Source of the DNA: Psychroserpens sp041224425
GTDB lineage: Bacteria; Bacteroidota; Bacteroidia; Flavobacteriales; Flavobacteriaceae
NCBI RefSeq assembly: GCF_041224425.1
Contig: NZ_JBGFGL010000077.1
Coordinates: 186,001 to 250,000, forward strand
Length of the DNA stretch: 64,000 bases
Direction of reading: 5' to 3'
Of the stretch, positions 1-7,327 are shown in pieces. The notes beneath the pieces are model-generated. The model was not told the DNA's origin, made no database searches, and saw nothing but the letters and a program-made list of their open reading frames with translations. A program made the translations under genes and the position numbers. Position 1 is the stretch's first letter, and each line of letters begins with the position of its first letter.

Positions 1-264
1 ACGTTCTAAGACAAACTTAGTTTGGGAGGTGTTATTAAGATAAACTCCAACATATGCTATAAAGGAATATCCTAATTTTTTATAATCCAAAGTTAACGAT
101 GACCCTTGAATGATTCCAGCCTCTTCCATTTTTTTAACTCTAACATGAACTGTTCCTGCCGAAATCACCAATTTTTTTGCAATATCAGTAAAAGGGATAC
201 GCGTGTTATCTATTAACATATCCAAAATCTGGTGATCAATTTCATCTAACTTGTACTTTGCCAT
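1..264 (-). CDS. Lrp/AsnC family transcriptional regulator (C-terminus cut off by window edge)
   Basis: The reverse strand reads 88 codons from an ATG at 264 and runs off the left edge with no stop. The N-terminal part is a classic AsnC-type winged helix: an opening of the KLDEIDHQIL type, then a helix-turn-helix with DIAKKLVISAGTVHVRVKKM around residues 31-50, then the hinge (GIIQGSSLTLDYKKLGY). The remaining residues start the RAM ligand-binding domain. Family members respond to amino acids and bind DNA as dimers or octamers. The target is not evident. A TAnnTTTG element lies just upstream at 290-297. Confidence 0.9.
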   Translation of the reverse strand, partial: MAKYKLDEIDHQILDMLIDNTRIPFTDIAKKLVISAGTVHVRVKKMEEAGIIQGSSLTLDYKKLGYSFIAYVGVYLNNTSQTKFVLER

Positions 265-289
265 TTAATGTAATTCTTTAAATTTTATA

Positions 290-297
290 CAAAAATA
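290..297 (-). promoter_or_regulatory. Putative -7 promoter element for the Lrp-family gene
   Basis: The reverse strand reads TATTTTTG, an exact match to the Bacteroidota -7 consensus TAnnTTTG, 26 bases before the ATG. No convincing -33 TTG was found at the usual spacing, so the call rests on the -7 element and its position. Confidence 0.45.
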
Positions 298-329
298 AAG
301 CAAAAACCGTGAAGATAATGCATTAAAAG

Positions 330-1469
330 TTACTTTTTTTTCAATTTCAATGAGAATTTCTCATTGTTTATTGAAACGAAATCGATTTCGTAACCCTCTT
401 GTGGCACCTTGCCATTTTCGTCTAATACTTGATGTCCATTAGCATCGAGCTCTTTATGACCATAAAAAGACTCGAGATTTGAAATTTTTTCAACTTTAGG
501 CACAAAACATATCGTTTCTCCTATCAATTTTTCAGTATAAAGGATTCCGATATCACCTACAGTTGAATTTCTAATAAGTACATCATAAAACAATTTTTGA
601 TTCTCAGGAATATCAAAGTAAGCTTGGTGGCTTGATTCATCAATACCATTCTCAGATATCTTCTGTAAAGCAATTAGCAACGACTGAAATATAAACCCTC
701 TCGTAATGTCCCTGTCATAATCGTTTGGATAGTGCCCAGCTTCAAACAAAACGGTTGGAACACCAAAACTTTGAAACGTGTCTCCTACGCAATTGAGGTT
801 GAATGCATCGTCATACACTCCAACCTGACCTGGAATTTGCTGCTGTAAATTTTCATTCATAGATGCTATAAGAGCCATCGCAACTTTTCTGTTTTCAGTT
901 AAGCTACATTCAGCGTCTTGAGCAGGTGACAAAAACGATACAGTTGCAGGTTTGTTGGTTTTACCAGCGCTAAAGATGGTACGCTGGCCATGGAGATTAA
1001 AACAAAAATTGGCTTGAAATTCATCAAAAACATCTCGAAGCACTTTGCTCTCAGGCTGGGATAAATCTTGTGCATCACGATTTAAATCAATTTCATTAGC
1101 GTTAAAACGCGTGTACGCTTTGGCACCATCTGGATTTAATATAGGAATGATAGATATTGTACAATATGATAGAAGGTTTTTAGCCAATGGTATTTCTGAA
1201 GTCAAAAAATTAAGCAGATCAAAAACAGCCTTTGTAGTGGTGCTTTCATTGCCATGCATTTGCGACCACATCAAAACTCGTTTTTGCCCAGAACCAATAG
1301 TTACATTGTAAATAGGGATCCCTAAAACTGAATGACCAATAATTTTCGAGTATGATTGAAGATCTCTTTTCTTTAAGATGGGCTCAATAGACGACGTGTT
1401 TATATAGCGTCCATAAAGCGTATTTTCTTTGTAGGTTTTAAAGAGAAAATTGAATGAGTCGATTGACAT
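330..1469 (-). CDS. M14-family zinc carboxypeptidase
   Basis: This 379-residue protein carries the M14 zinc site: H72 and E75 in MHGNE, and H160 in NLHGQ. The substrate-binding segment NPDGAKAYTRFNANEIDLNRD lies at 112-132 and the catalytic glutamate is E243 in LFEAGHYP. No signal peptide is visible, so it is probably cytoplasmic. M14 enzymes remove C-terminal amino acids or trim peptides. The C-terminal ~100 residues form an extra domain typical of bacterial M14 proteins of this length. It is transcribed away from the XRE regulator gene; GTAAACA half-sites in the shared intergenic region hint at co-regulation. Substrate is unknown. Confidence 0.88.
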   Translation of the reverse strand: MSIDSFNFLFKTYKENTLYGRYINTSSIEPILKKRDLQSYSKIIGHSVLGIPIYNVTIGSGQKRVLMWSQMHGNESTTTKAVFDLLNFLTSEIPLAKNLLSYCTISIIPILNPDGAKAYTRFNANEIDLNRDAQDLSQPESKVLRDVFDEFQANFCFNLHGQRTIFSAGKTNKPATVSFLSPAQDAECSLTENRKVAMALIASMNENLQQQIPGQVGVYDDAFNLNCVGDTFQSFGVPTVLFEAGHYPNDYDRDITRGFIFQSLLIALQKISENGIDESSHQAYFDIPENQKLFYDVLIRNSTVGDIGILYTEKLIGETICFVPKVEKISNLESFYGHKELDANGHQVLDENGKVPQEGYEIDFVSINNEKFSLKLKKK

Positions 1470-1773
1470 ATTTTTAGTTTGATTTTACAAAGGTAAACAA
1501 ATGGGAATTCACAATTGTAAACACTTATTTCTGATCATTTTGATTACAGTAGTAAACAAAACAACATTATTTATATTCATTTAAGTGTTGTATAATGATA
1601 ATTCTCTAATCAAAAAATAATATTTAATTTATATTATTTAATATCAGTTATTTATACTCATTAATATAAAGTTAAAATTTATGTTATTTTGAATTGTTTT
1701 TTAATAGTATTATACTTTTTAAGGAAATAAGTTTACATTTGTAACGTTATTGATTGACATAAGTTTGTTTACA
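1470..1773. promoter_or_regulatory. Divergent intergenic region with repeated GTAAACA/TGTTTAC half-sites
   Basis: This very AT-rich 304-base spacer separates the divergent M14 peptidase and XRE genes. GTAAACA occurs at 1493-1499, 1517-1523 and 1552-1558 near the peptidase side. GTTTAC (1731-1736) and TGTTTA (1766-1771) occur near the XRE side, some as inverted pairs. No gene is visible inside. The repeated half-sites look like regulator-binding sites, most simply for the adjacent XRE protein. Confidence 0.5.
1734..1741 (+). promoter_or_regulatory. Putative -7 promoter element for the XRE regulator
   Basis: TACATTTG matches TAnnTTTG and lies 32 bases before the ATG at 1774. It overlaps an inverted repeat (GTTTAC, then ATTT, then GTAAC, 1731-1745), so a protein bound there would block the promoter. 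No clear -33 element was seen. Confidence 0.45.
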
Positions 1774-1783
1774 ATGATAAACA
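1766..1783. promoter_or_regulatory. Perfect inverted repeat over the XRE start codon (putative operator)
   Basis: TGTTTA and TAAACA form perfect 6-base arms separated by six bases, and the spacer contains the ATG at 1774. The arm sequence recurs as GTAAACA/GTTTAC copies upstream. This fits an autoregulatory operator for the helix-turn-helix protein it precedes, but no binding evidence is available. Confidence 0.5.
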
Positions 1784-2166
1784 CAGAAGATTTCACGAAA
1801 CGCTTGCAAAAAGTCATCGATTATTACGGTGAATCCGCCTCTTCATTTGCTGAAAAAATTGGTGTACAGCGCTCAAGTATTTCACATATATTATCGGGTC
1901 GAAATAAGCCGAGTTTGGATTTCGTCTTGAAAGTCCTCTCCTCTTTTCCTGAAGTGGAATTATATTGGCTAATGAATGGCAAAGGACAATTTCCTTCACA
2001 ACAAGAACACAATCCTCTTAAAAGCACTAATGAAAATACATCTGCAGCACATATTAATGTTACCGATGACAAAATGGTATCTGACAAAGCCATTGAACGC
2101 ATCGTTATTTTCTATAAAGACGGCACTTTTGAAAACTTTGAACAGTCAACAACTCCAGAAAAGTAA
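1774..2166 (+). CDS. XRE-family helix-turn-helix transcriptional regulator
   Basis: The protein has 130 residues from the ATG at 1774. A TTG in frame at 1750 would extend it by eight residues but lies between the promoter element and the operator, so it is less likely. Residues 20-45 form a lambda-repressor-like helix-turn-helix (SFAEKIGVQRSSISHILSGR), followed by NKPSLDFVLKVLSSFPEVE and a WLMNGKG segment common in flavobacterial XRE proteins. The tail (about 90-130), including ERIVIFYKDGTFENF, is a short domain without assigned function. It probably represses its own gene through the palindromes at its start. It stands alone, with no toxin partner or phage gene next to it. Confidence 0.88.
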   Translation: MINTEDFTKRLQKVIDYYGESASSFAEKIGVQRSSISHILSGRNKPSLDFVLKVLSSFPEVELYWLMNGKGQFPSQQEHNPLKSTNENTSAAHINVTDDKMVSDKAIERIVIFYKDGTFENFEQSTTPEK

Positions 2167-2224
2167 TTTTACTCCATTATCTATTTATCAATTCCCATTT
2201 TGTAATTTTGTATAAAATTCAAGT

Positions 2225-2611
2225 ATGAGGCATCTCTTTGTTATTTTCCTTTGTATAACATGTTTTAGCTGTTATGAGAATGAGCGTAATTGCTCAGATT
2301 TTAAAACGGGTACTTTCGAATTTACATTTATCGTTGATGGCATTGAAAAAACTGGTAGGTTTATTAGGACTGACACCTTAAACATTGATTATTTTGAAAA
2401 TAAAGTAGATTCTGCTTCAGTGCGTTGGATTAATGATTGTGAGTTCATTCAAAAGGATCTTCACCCGAAATCTAAGAATGAGGAAAAAGCCATCCATTTC
2501 AAGATTTTAAGTACGACTGAAGACACCTATACTTTCGAGTATAAACTCGCAGTTAAAGAACCATACAAGAAGCAGCGAATAGAAAAAGGAACTGCCAAAA
2601 AAATCAATTAG
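2225..2611 (+). CDS. Small conserved flavobacterial lipoprotein
   Basis: This 128-residue protein has a short signal peptide ending in a lipobox-like CFSC with Cys16 as the lipidation site. The mature part is a compact hydrophilic domain, probably beta-rich, with segments such as RWINDCEF and KAIHFKILSTTEDTYTFEY. I recall close relatives being labelled DNA topoisomerase IV in databases; nothing in the sequence supports that name, and it is far too short and exported. Its stop is followed two bases later by the terC start, so the two are co-transcribed. Function unknown. Confidence 0.75.
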   Translation: MRHLFVIFLCITCFSCYENERNCSDFKTGTFEFTFIVDGIEKTGRFIRTDTLNIDYFENKVDSASVRWINDCEFIQKDLHPKSKNEEKAIHFKILSTTEDTYTFEYKLAVKEPYKKQRIEKGTAKKIN

Positions 2612-2613
2612 CT

Positions 2614-3408
2614 ATGTTAGAGTTTTTATTGACAAGTGATGCCTTGATTGCACTGTTAACGCTAACTTTTTTAGAGATTGTCCTAGGAATTGACAACATC
2701 GTTTTTATTTCTATTGCGGCTAATAAACTACCTGAGAACCAACGTTCAAAAGCTACTAACATCGGACTTTTGTTGGCTATGTTGCAACGTGTTTTGCTCC
2801 TGTTCTTTGTATCCTTTTTGGTAGGGCTATCAGAGCCGTTTTATTCTTTGGATAATTCCTGGCTAGAACTTCATATAAGTTGGCAAGCTATTATCTTATT
2901 TGTTGGTGGATTATTTTTGATTTACAAGAGTACCTCAGAAATTAGAGAAAAAGTCACAGATCGCGAGCATGACGAAAAAGAAGTTAGAGGAAAGAAAATC
3001 GCATCACTATCACAAGCCTTAGTTCAAATACTGATCATCGACTTTATCTTCTCAATTGATTCCATTTTAACTGCGGTTGGAATGACTAACGGACTTCATC
3101 CTAACCACAATTATACTCTGGTGCTAATGGTTATTGCTGTTATGATTTCCATATTTATAATGATTGGTTTTGCCAATCCGATACGCAAATTCATTGATAA
3201 AAATCCGAGTATTCAAATGCTAGGATTGGCCTTTTTAATTCTAATTGGCTTCATGCTCATTACAGAATCTGCCCATTTATCACATACAGAGTTCTTCGGA
3301 AATACTGTTGGAGCAATTCCAAAGGGTTATCTGTACTTTGCTATCGCATTTTCTTTGTTTGTTGAATTTTTGAATTATAAATCAGCGAACAGAAAAAATA
3401 AGCCCTAG
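2614..3408 (+). CDS. TerC-family integral membrane protein
   Basis: This 264-residue protein has about seven hydrophobic segments. It carries the two TerC signatures: FLEIVLGIDN near residues 19-28 (E21, D27, N28) and DFIFSIDSILTAVGM near 143-157 (D143, D149). These acidic residues sit inside membrane helices. The family is linked to tellurite resistance and, in other bacteria, to manganese export supporting secreted metalloenzymes. It forms a pair with the lipoprotein upstream. It overlaps the convergent DUF3570 gene by four bases. Substrate here is not known; TerC family membership is secure. Confidence 0.9.
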   Translation: MLEFLLTSDALIALLTLTFLEIVLGIDNIVFISIAANKLPENQRSKATNIGLLLAMLQRVLLLFFVSFLVGLSEPFYSLDNSWLELHISWQAIILFVGGLFLIYKSTSEIREKVTDREHDEKEVRGKKIASLSQALVQILIIDFIFSIDSILTAVGMTNGLHPNHNYTLVLMVIAVMISIFIMIGFANPIRKFIDKNPSIQMLGLAFLILIGFMLITESAHLSHTEFFGNTVGAIPKGYLYFAIAFSLFVEFLNYKSANRKNKP

Positions 3409-4718
3409 TCCAATACAAATTTAAATCCAGCCGAAATCATACTCGCACTGAGAGAAATGTTTCGGTCATACTGAGTGAATTTAGCATCGATGCTCTTAAG
3501 TCCGAAACGCCAAATATGGAATTTTGTAAAAATGTCAGTATAGGTAAGTCCTAAACCAAATTGATTGGCTGAGTAATTGGATAAATCATAATCTGAAGTA
3601 TAAAATTCATCAGTTGACATGTGTTCTTCGTAAGGCGCAAAATAATCAGCAGCCGTTTGATTGTAGAATCTATATGATGGATAAACCGTGAATTTATCTG
3701 AAAGCTTGATTGGCACTTCTATACTTGCGGTATGCGAGGTAATTCCCCAATCATCAAAATAGTACCTGTAAAACGTTCGAAGGACAAAGGTTTCATTGAT
3801 ATAGTAATGCAAACGACCTCCTAAGGCCACCTTAAATCGCGAATCAGGCAATCGTTCAATATCATCAGCCAAGTGAAAATCCTGGATGAATGAATCTGGT
3901 ACATCACTAAAATATACACGCTGAAATGGTGTAGATAAAAGTCCGTCTTGCAATACAAAATCCAATGCCAATGAACCTTGAAGTTTTTTCGACAGAATTT
4001 GTGAAAACCCTAATCCGACAGAATAGGTATTCCTTCCTTCATTACCAAAAGTCTTAAAATCTGGATTGTAATTTGTGTTGCCTGTAATCGTATAAAATTG
4101 AGTAAACAATATATCATTCAAACCATTGCCACCTGCGGCAAAAGGACGTAATTCGGTTGGATATATAGCATTCCATGTATCGATATAAACATTACCATGA
4201 ATACTGAGTTCTGTGTTTTTCTCATTGAACAACTTACTGTAACTGCCTCCAACTCCTATGGAGAAATAATCATATTCTGAAGACACCGAGAGTTTGGCAG
4301 ACCAAATATCGTTACGATCATCAGAATTATGTGTATAGGTTCCGGTCATATTGGCCCACACATCTCCTTGTGAAGCACCTGTACTAGCATTATAAGGATT
4401 AGCTCTTCCATCACCATCAAATGGACCAACGTTACTTGAAGAAGCAGATGTATACGCTGAAATTCCAGCATCAATAGTTAAAACATCATCATCATTTAAG
4501 GGAATTGATACCACAAAAGCAGCTGTGATATCACTTAATTCTTCGGTACCAATACCACCACTTACTGCAGCGTTCTCACCATCTTGGGTATAATAACTTG
4601 TCAAGAAATCTACTTCTGTGGTTTCAAGCACGCGTTTTTTATAAGTAGCTGTAGAATCTTGGCTATATCCTATCTGTAAAGTAAAGAGCAATAAAGAAAG
4701 GCTGATTAAAGTTTTCAA
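3405..4718 (-). CDS. DUF3570 family outer-membrane protein
   Basis: The 437-residue protein starts with a signal peptide (MKTLISLSLLLFTLQIGYSQ) and continues as aromatic, alternating segments that look like an outer-membrane beta-barrel. The start codon is TTG at 4718; the reading frame has a stop shortly upstream and no ATG, and the signal peptide begins exactly there. Residues 110-116 (NASTGAS) resemble the ApbE flavinylation motif, with N in place of D. It is the last gene of the thioredoxin-apbE-DUF4266-DUF3570 operon, a grouping that recurs in Bacteroidota and suggests a shared extracytoplasmic redox role. The function is not established. Confidence 0.82.
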   Translation of the reverse strand: MKTLISLSLLLFTLQIGYSQDSTATYKKRVLETTEVDFLTSYYTQDGENAAVSGGIGTEELSDITAAFVVSIPLNDDDVLTIDAGISAYTSASSSNVGPFDGDGRANPYNASTGASQGDVWANMTGTYTHNSDDRNDIWSAKLSVSSEYDYFSIGVGGSYSKLFNEKNTELSIHGNVYIDTWNAIYPTELRPFAAGGNGLNDILFTQFYTITGNTNYNPDFKTFGNEGRNTYSVGLGFSQILSKKLQGSLALDFVLQDGLLSTPFQRVYFSDVPDSFIQDFHLADDIERLPDSRFKVALGGRLHYYINETFVLRTFYRYYFDDWGITSHTASIEVPIKLSDKFTVYPSYRFYNQTAADYFAPYEEHMSTDEFYTSDYDLSNYSANQFGLGLTYTDIFTKFHIWRFGLKSIDAKFTQYDRNISLSASMISAGFKFVLD

Positions 4719-4740
4719 TAGAATTGTTTTTAGTTAAAAA

Positions 4741-4953
4741 TTAGTTGCAACCACAACCTCCTCCAGTCTTTCCACCATTACCACCCGAAGCTGCTTCTCT
4801 GTAGGAATGGAAGGTTGAAATATTACGATCAGATGATTTGTCAGCCAAAATCATGTCAGGATCATTTAAGTTTACTTTTTCATATTCCTTGACGGCTACA
4901 CAAGACGATAACATTAAAATTACCGATAGCATTAAAAAAACTCTCTTTATCAT
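4741..4953 (-). CDS. DUF4266 family small lipoprotein
   Basis: This 70-residue protein has a signal peptide with lipobox LSSC (Cys18) and a short mature chain. The mature part ends in a Gly/Cys-rich tail (SGGNGGKTGGGCGCN) with two cysteines near the C-terminus. Its ATG overlaps the apbE stop by four bases (ATGA), so translation is coupled. DUF4266 genes are typically neighbours of apbE and DUF3570. The Cys-rich tail could bind metal or be a redox partner of the thioredoxin two genes upstream; this is inference. Confidence 0.82.
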   Translation of the reverse strand: MIKRVFLMLSVILMLSSCVAVKEYEKVNLNDPDMILADKSSDRNISTFHSYREAASGGNGGKTGGGCGCN

Positions 4954-5936
4954 AGTTTGTTGATTTTTATGTTTTTTGATTTAAATATGTTTCCTTGGTA
5001 ATCAATAATGATGCATTCAATATTTGGCAGTTGCTCAATACGGTTTAAGCCGACTTCTTTTCCCATAACAAAAACTGAAGTTGATAAAGCATCTGCCAAC
5101 TCTGCCTTTGGAGCAAAAACGGTTACACTAATGATCCCAGTGGCAGGATAACCGGTTCTTGGGTCAATAATATGTGTGTAACGTGTTCCATTAAAATTGA
5201 CATACTTCTCATAATTTCCTGAAGTGACAACAGCACCATTCGTAATAGGTAAAAGCGCAAAAGCTTTGTTCTTATTCAATGGATTAGTAATGGCAACTTT
5301 CCATTCTTCACCATTTGTTTGTCTTCCCCAAGTGGTCATATCTCCCGAGGCATTGATAATTCCAGATTTTACGCCTTTACTGACTAATAAGGTTTTAGCT
5401 CTATCAGCCGCATAACCTTTTCCAATAGCACCAAAACCAATTTTCATTCCTTCATGTTTCAAAAACACGGTTGAGTTTTCCGGATCAAGTGTGATGTTAT
5501 TATACCCTACTTTTTCAACTGAGGCTTTGATTTCGTCTTCGGAAGGCATTTCAGTCATAGAACCATCGAATTTCCAGATACGGTCCATCGATGCATAAGA
5601 AATATCGAAAGCGCCATCGGTTAATTCAGAAATTTTTATGGCTCTTGAAATCAAATCGAAAAGCTCCTTGTCAACTTTAATCGGTTTGATACCTGCATTG
5701 GAATTGATCTCAGAAGTCTGCGAATTTGGGTCCCAAGATGAAATCAATTTTTCAATTCGTGAAATTTCTTCGATTGCCAAATCGATATAATTATTGGCTT
5801 CGATAGAGTCTTTTGCAATTACAGTTATTTCAAAGCGACTACCCATAAGTTTTAGAACACGTTTATGTGTACTTTGAGCCATCAGCTGAAATGACAACAA
5901 TAGAAAAAGAAAAGTAAACAAGGGGTTCAACTTCAT
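4950..5936 (-). CDS. apbE: FAD:protein FMN transferase (ApbE family)
   Basis: This 328-residue enzyme has an N-terminal signal peptide ending near AQS (20-22), placing it on the periplasmic side. ApbE motifs are present: GAIGKGYAAD (169-178), NASGDM (195-200), THIIDPRTGYP (254-264) and ADALSTSVFVMG (281-292). ApbE enzymes transfer FMN from FAD to a Thr or Ser in exported redox proteins. Its start follows the thioredoxin stop by one base. The substrate is probably encoded in the same operon or elsewhere on the chromosome; a weak candidate motif lies in the DUF3570 protein. Confidence 0.93.
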   Translation of the reverse strand: MKLNPLFTFLFLLLSFQLMAQSTHKRVLKLMGSRFEITVIAKDSIEANNYIDLAIEEISRIEKLISSWDPNSQTSEINSNAGIKPIKVDKELFDLISRAIKISELTDGAFDISYASMDRIWKFDGSMTEMPSEDEIKASVEKVGYNNITLDPENSTVFLKHEGMKIGFGAIGKGYAADRAKTLLVSKGVKSGIINASGDMTTWGRQTNGEEWKVAITNPLNKNKAFALLPITNGAVVTSGNYEKYVNFNGTRYTHIIDPRTGYPATGIISVTVFAPKAELADALSTSVFVMGKEVGLNRIEQLPNIECIIIDYQGNIFKSKNIKINKL

Positions 5937-5937
5937 T

Positions 5938-6372
5938 TTAAAAATCTTCTAAAATCTTAATATATTCTGAAGGTTCTATCTTTTGATACCCTGTTGAACC
6001 TAGATAGTTTCCATCAGCATCCATTACAACAACGTACGGAAAGTAACCATTTTTATTATAGGTTTCGGCTAATTTATTATTGTGCTCTTGTTGAGCCTCA
6101 GAAAGGGCATTTTTTTTCCGTTTAGGAAAATCGGCCTTTAGCATGATATAATGTTTTTCAGCATAAGTCTTAAAAGTTTCTGTACTCCATATTTCCTTAT
6201 CCAATTTGATACAAGGCGCACACCAATCTGAACCTTGAAATACCAAAATAACCTTTTTGTTTTGGGCTTTGGCTAATGATTTGGCTTGCTCAAAATTTGT
6301 TAGCCATTCTTGAGCAAAACTTGTAGAATTCGAGGCAATTGTAAAAGCTAATATTATGATGATCTTTTTCAT
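5938..6372 (-). CDS. Secreted thioredoxin-fold protein, first gene of the apbE operon
   Basis: This 144-residue protein has a signal peptide (cleavage near SFAQ, residue 21). It has a thioredoxin fold with active site WCAPC (Cys51 and Cys54) in the segment VFQGSDWCAPCIKLD. The cis-proline region is PYVVVMDADG. The family (DUF255/thioredoxin_7-like) acts as a periplasmic disulfide reductant. As first gene of the operon it sits just downstream of the FNR-box-like palindrome at 6430-6443. It could reduce the Cys-rich DUF4266 lipoprotein; that partner is inferred from context only. Confidence 0.88.
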   Translation of the reverse strand: MKKIIIILAFTIASNSTSFAQEWLTNFEQAKSLAKAQNKKVILVFQGSDWCAPCIKLDKEIWSTETFKTYAEKHYIMLKADFPKRKKNALSEAQQEHNNKLAETYNKNGYFPYVVVMDADGNYLGSTGYQKIEPSEYIKILEDF

Positions 6373-6429
6373 GTAATATTTATTGAGTGAAAGTAATTAT
6401 TTAAACGTAATTCAAGTCGCATTCTTACA

Positions 6430-6443
6430 TTGACATTTATCAA
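6430..6443. promoter_or_regulatory. FNR/CRP-box-like palindrome upstream of the thioredoxin-apbE operon
   Basis: TTGACATTTATCAA is a one-mismatch palindrome of the FNR type (TTGAT-N4-ATCAA). It lies 58 bases before the thioredoxin ATG and directly after the stop codon of a Crp/Fnr regulator gene, on the same strand. The position suits activation of the operon promoter. No clean TAnnTTTG element was found between it and the start codon. Confidence 0.5.
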
Positions 6444-6446
6444 TTT

Positions 6447-7151
6447 CTAAACCACATCGATGTAACTAGCTTTAACCAAGCCATCATAGTCTTTAATAAA
6501 GATACTGCTCCTTTTGGTAGTAATCAAGCGGTCTTCCTTAAATTCCTTAAGGGTTCTTACAACCGATTCCTTAGCTGTACCAACCATACTAGCCAAATCA
6601 TCCCGATTGATGATAATTTCAGTGACGTCTTGATTTGTGCTTTTAAATTTGTTTTCCAAAATCAATAAGTTTAAAGCTGTTCGTTCCCGAACCGTATATT
6701 TTGCCAATACTTTAGTTGCATTAACAAACACCCTAAATTCTAATCCTAAGCTCTCGAAAAGGTGTTTCTGTAACTTCGGACAATCATCTAAAGCTTTCAT
6801 AAAAGTTTTTTTTGGAATAAATTCAATTTCAGAATCTACAAGTGCAGTAGCAGAATCAACATAGCTGTCGTGACTGATAACTGCGTGATAGCCTAAAAAC
6901 TCGTCTTCTTTACAGATATAAAAGATATGATGGGAAGCAAAACTGGTACTTGTGAATTTTTTGACCATTCCTTTTTTTACTCTATAAATCCCAAGAGGCA
7001 TTTCTCCTTCATTGAAAATAGATTCTCCTACACCAAACTTCATTATGACACTACCAGATTGTAATTCTTTGATTATAGAATCTGAAAGTCCATTAAATAA
7101 ATTTTGATTGTTAAAAGTATAATCATGTTTGATTTGCAACTTTATACTCAT
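6447..7151 (-). CDS. Crp/Fnr family transcriptional regulator
   Basis: This 234-residue protein has a cyclic-nucleotide-binding-like beta-barrel (about 20-130), a dimerisation helix, and a C-terminal winged helix-turn-helix (about 170-225). The recognition helix GTAKESVVRTLKEF contains an ExxxR pattern close to the ExxSR that reads FNR boxes. There is no N-terminal cysteine cluster for an iron-sulfur centre, so it is not a canonical oxygen-sensing Fnr. It lies directly upstream of the thioredoxin-apbE operon on the same strand with an FNR-box-like site between them. Effector unknown. Confidence 0.88.
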   Translation of the reverse strand: MSIKLQIKHDYTFNNQNLFNGLSDSIIKELQSGSVIMKFGVGESIFNEGEMPLGIYRVKKGMVKKFTSTSFASHHIFYICKEDEFLGYHAVISHDSYVDSATALVDSEIEFIPKKTFMKALDDCPKLQKHLFESLGLEFRVFVNATKVLAKYTVRERTALNLLILENKFKSTNQDVTEIIINRDDLASMVGTAKESVVRTLKEFKEDRLITTKRSSIFIKDYDGLVKASYIDVV

Positions 7152-7327
7152 AGATAGATATTGATTAATGTTCTGTCAATACTATTAATACATTTAAAGT
7201 CTATAATACCCTATAATATTTTTAATTTTTAGTTATTAGGTATAGTTGATTAGCTTCAAAGCTGAATAAATAAGAGGCAGATATACATTGTTTGCTGAAA
7301 AATAATTTCTCTTAAAAAGGCTCTCAT

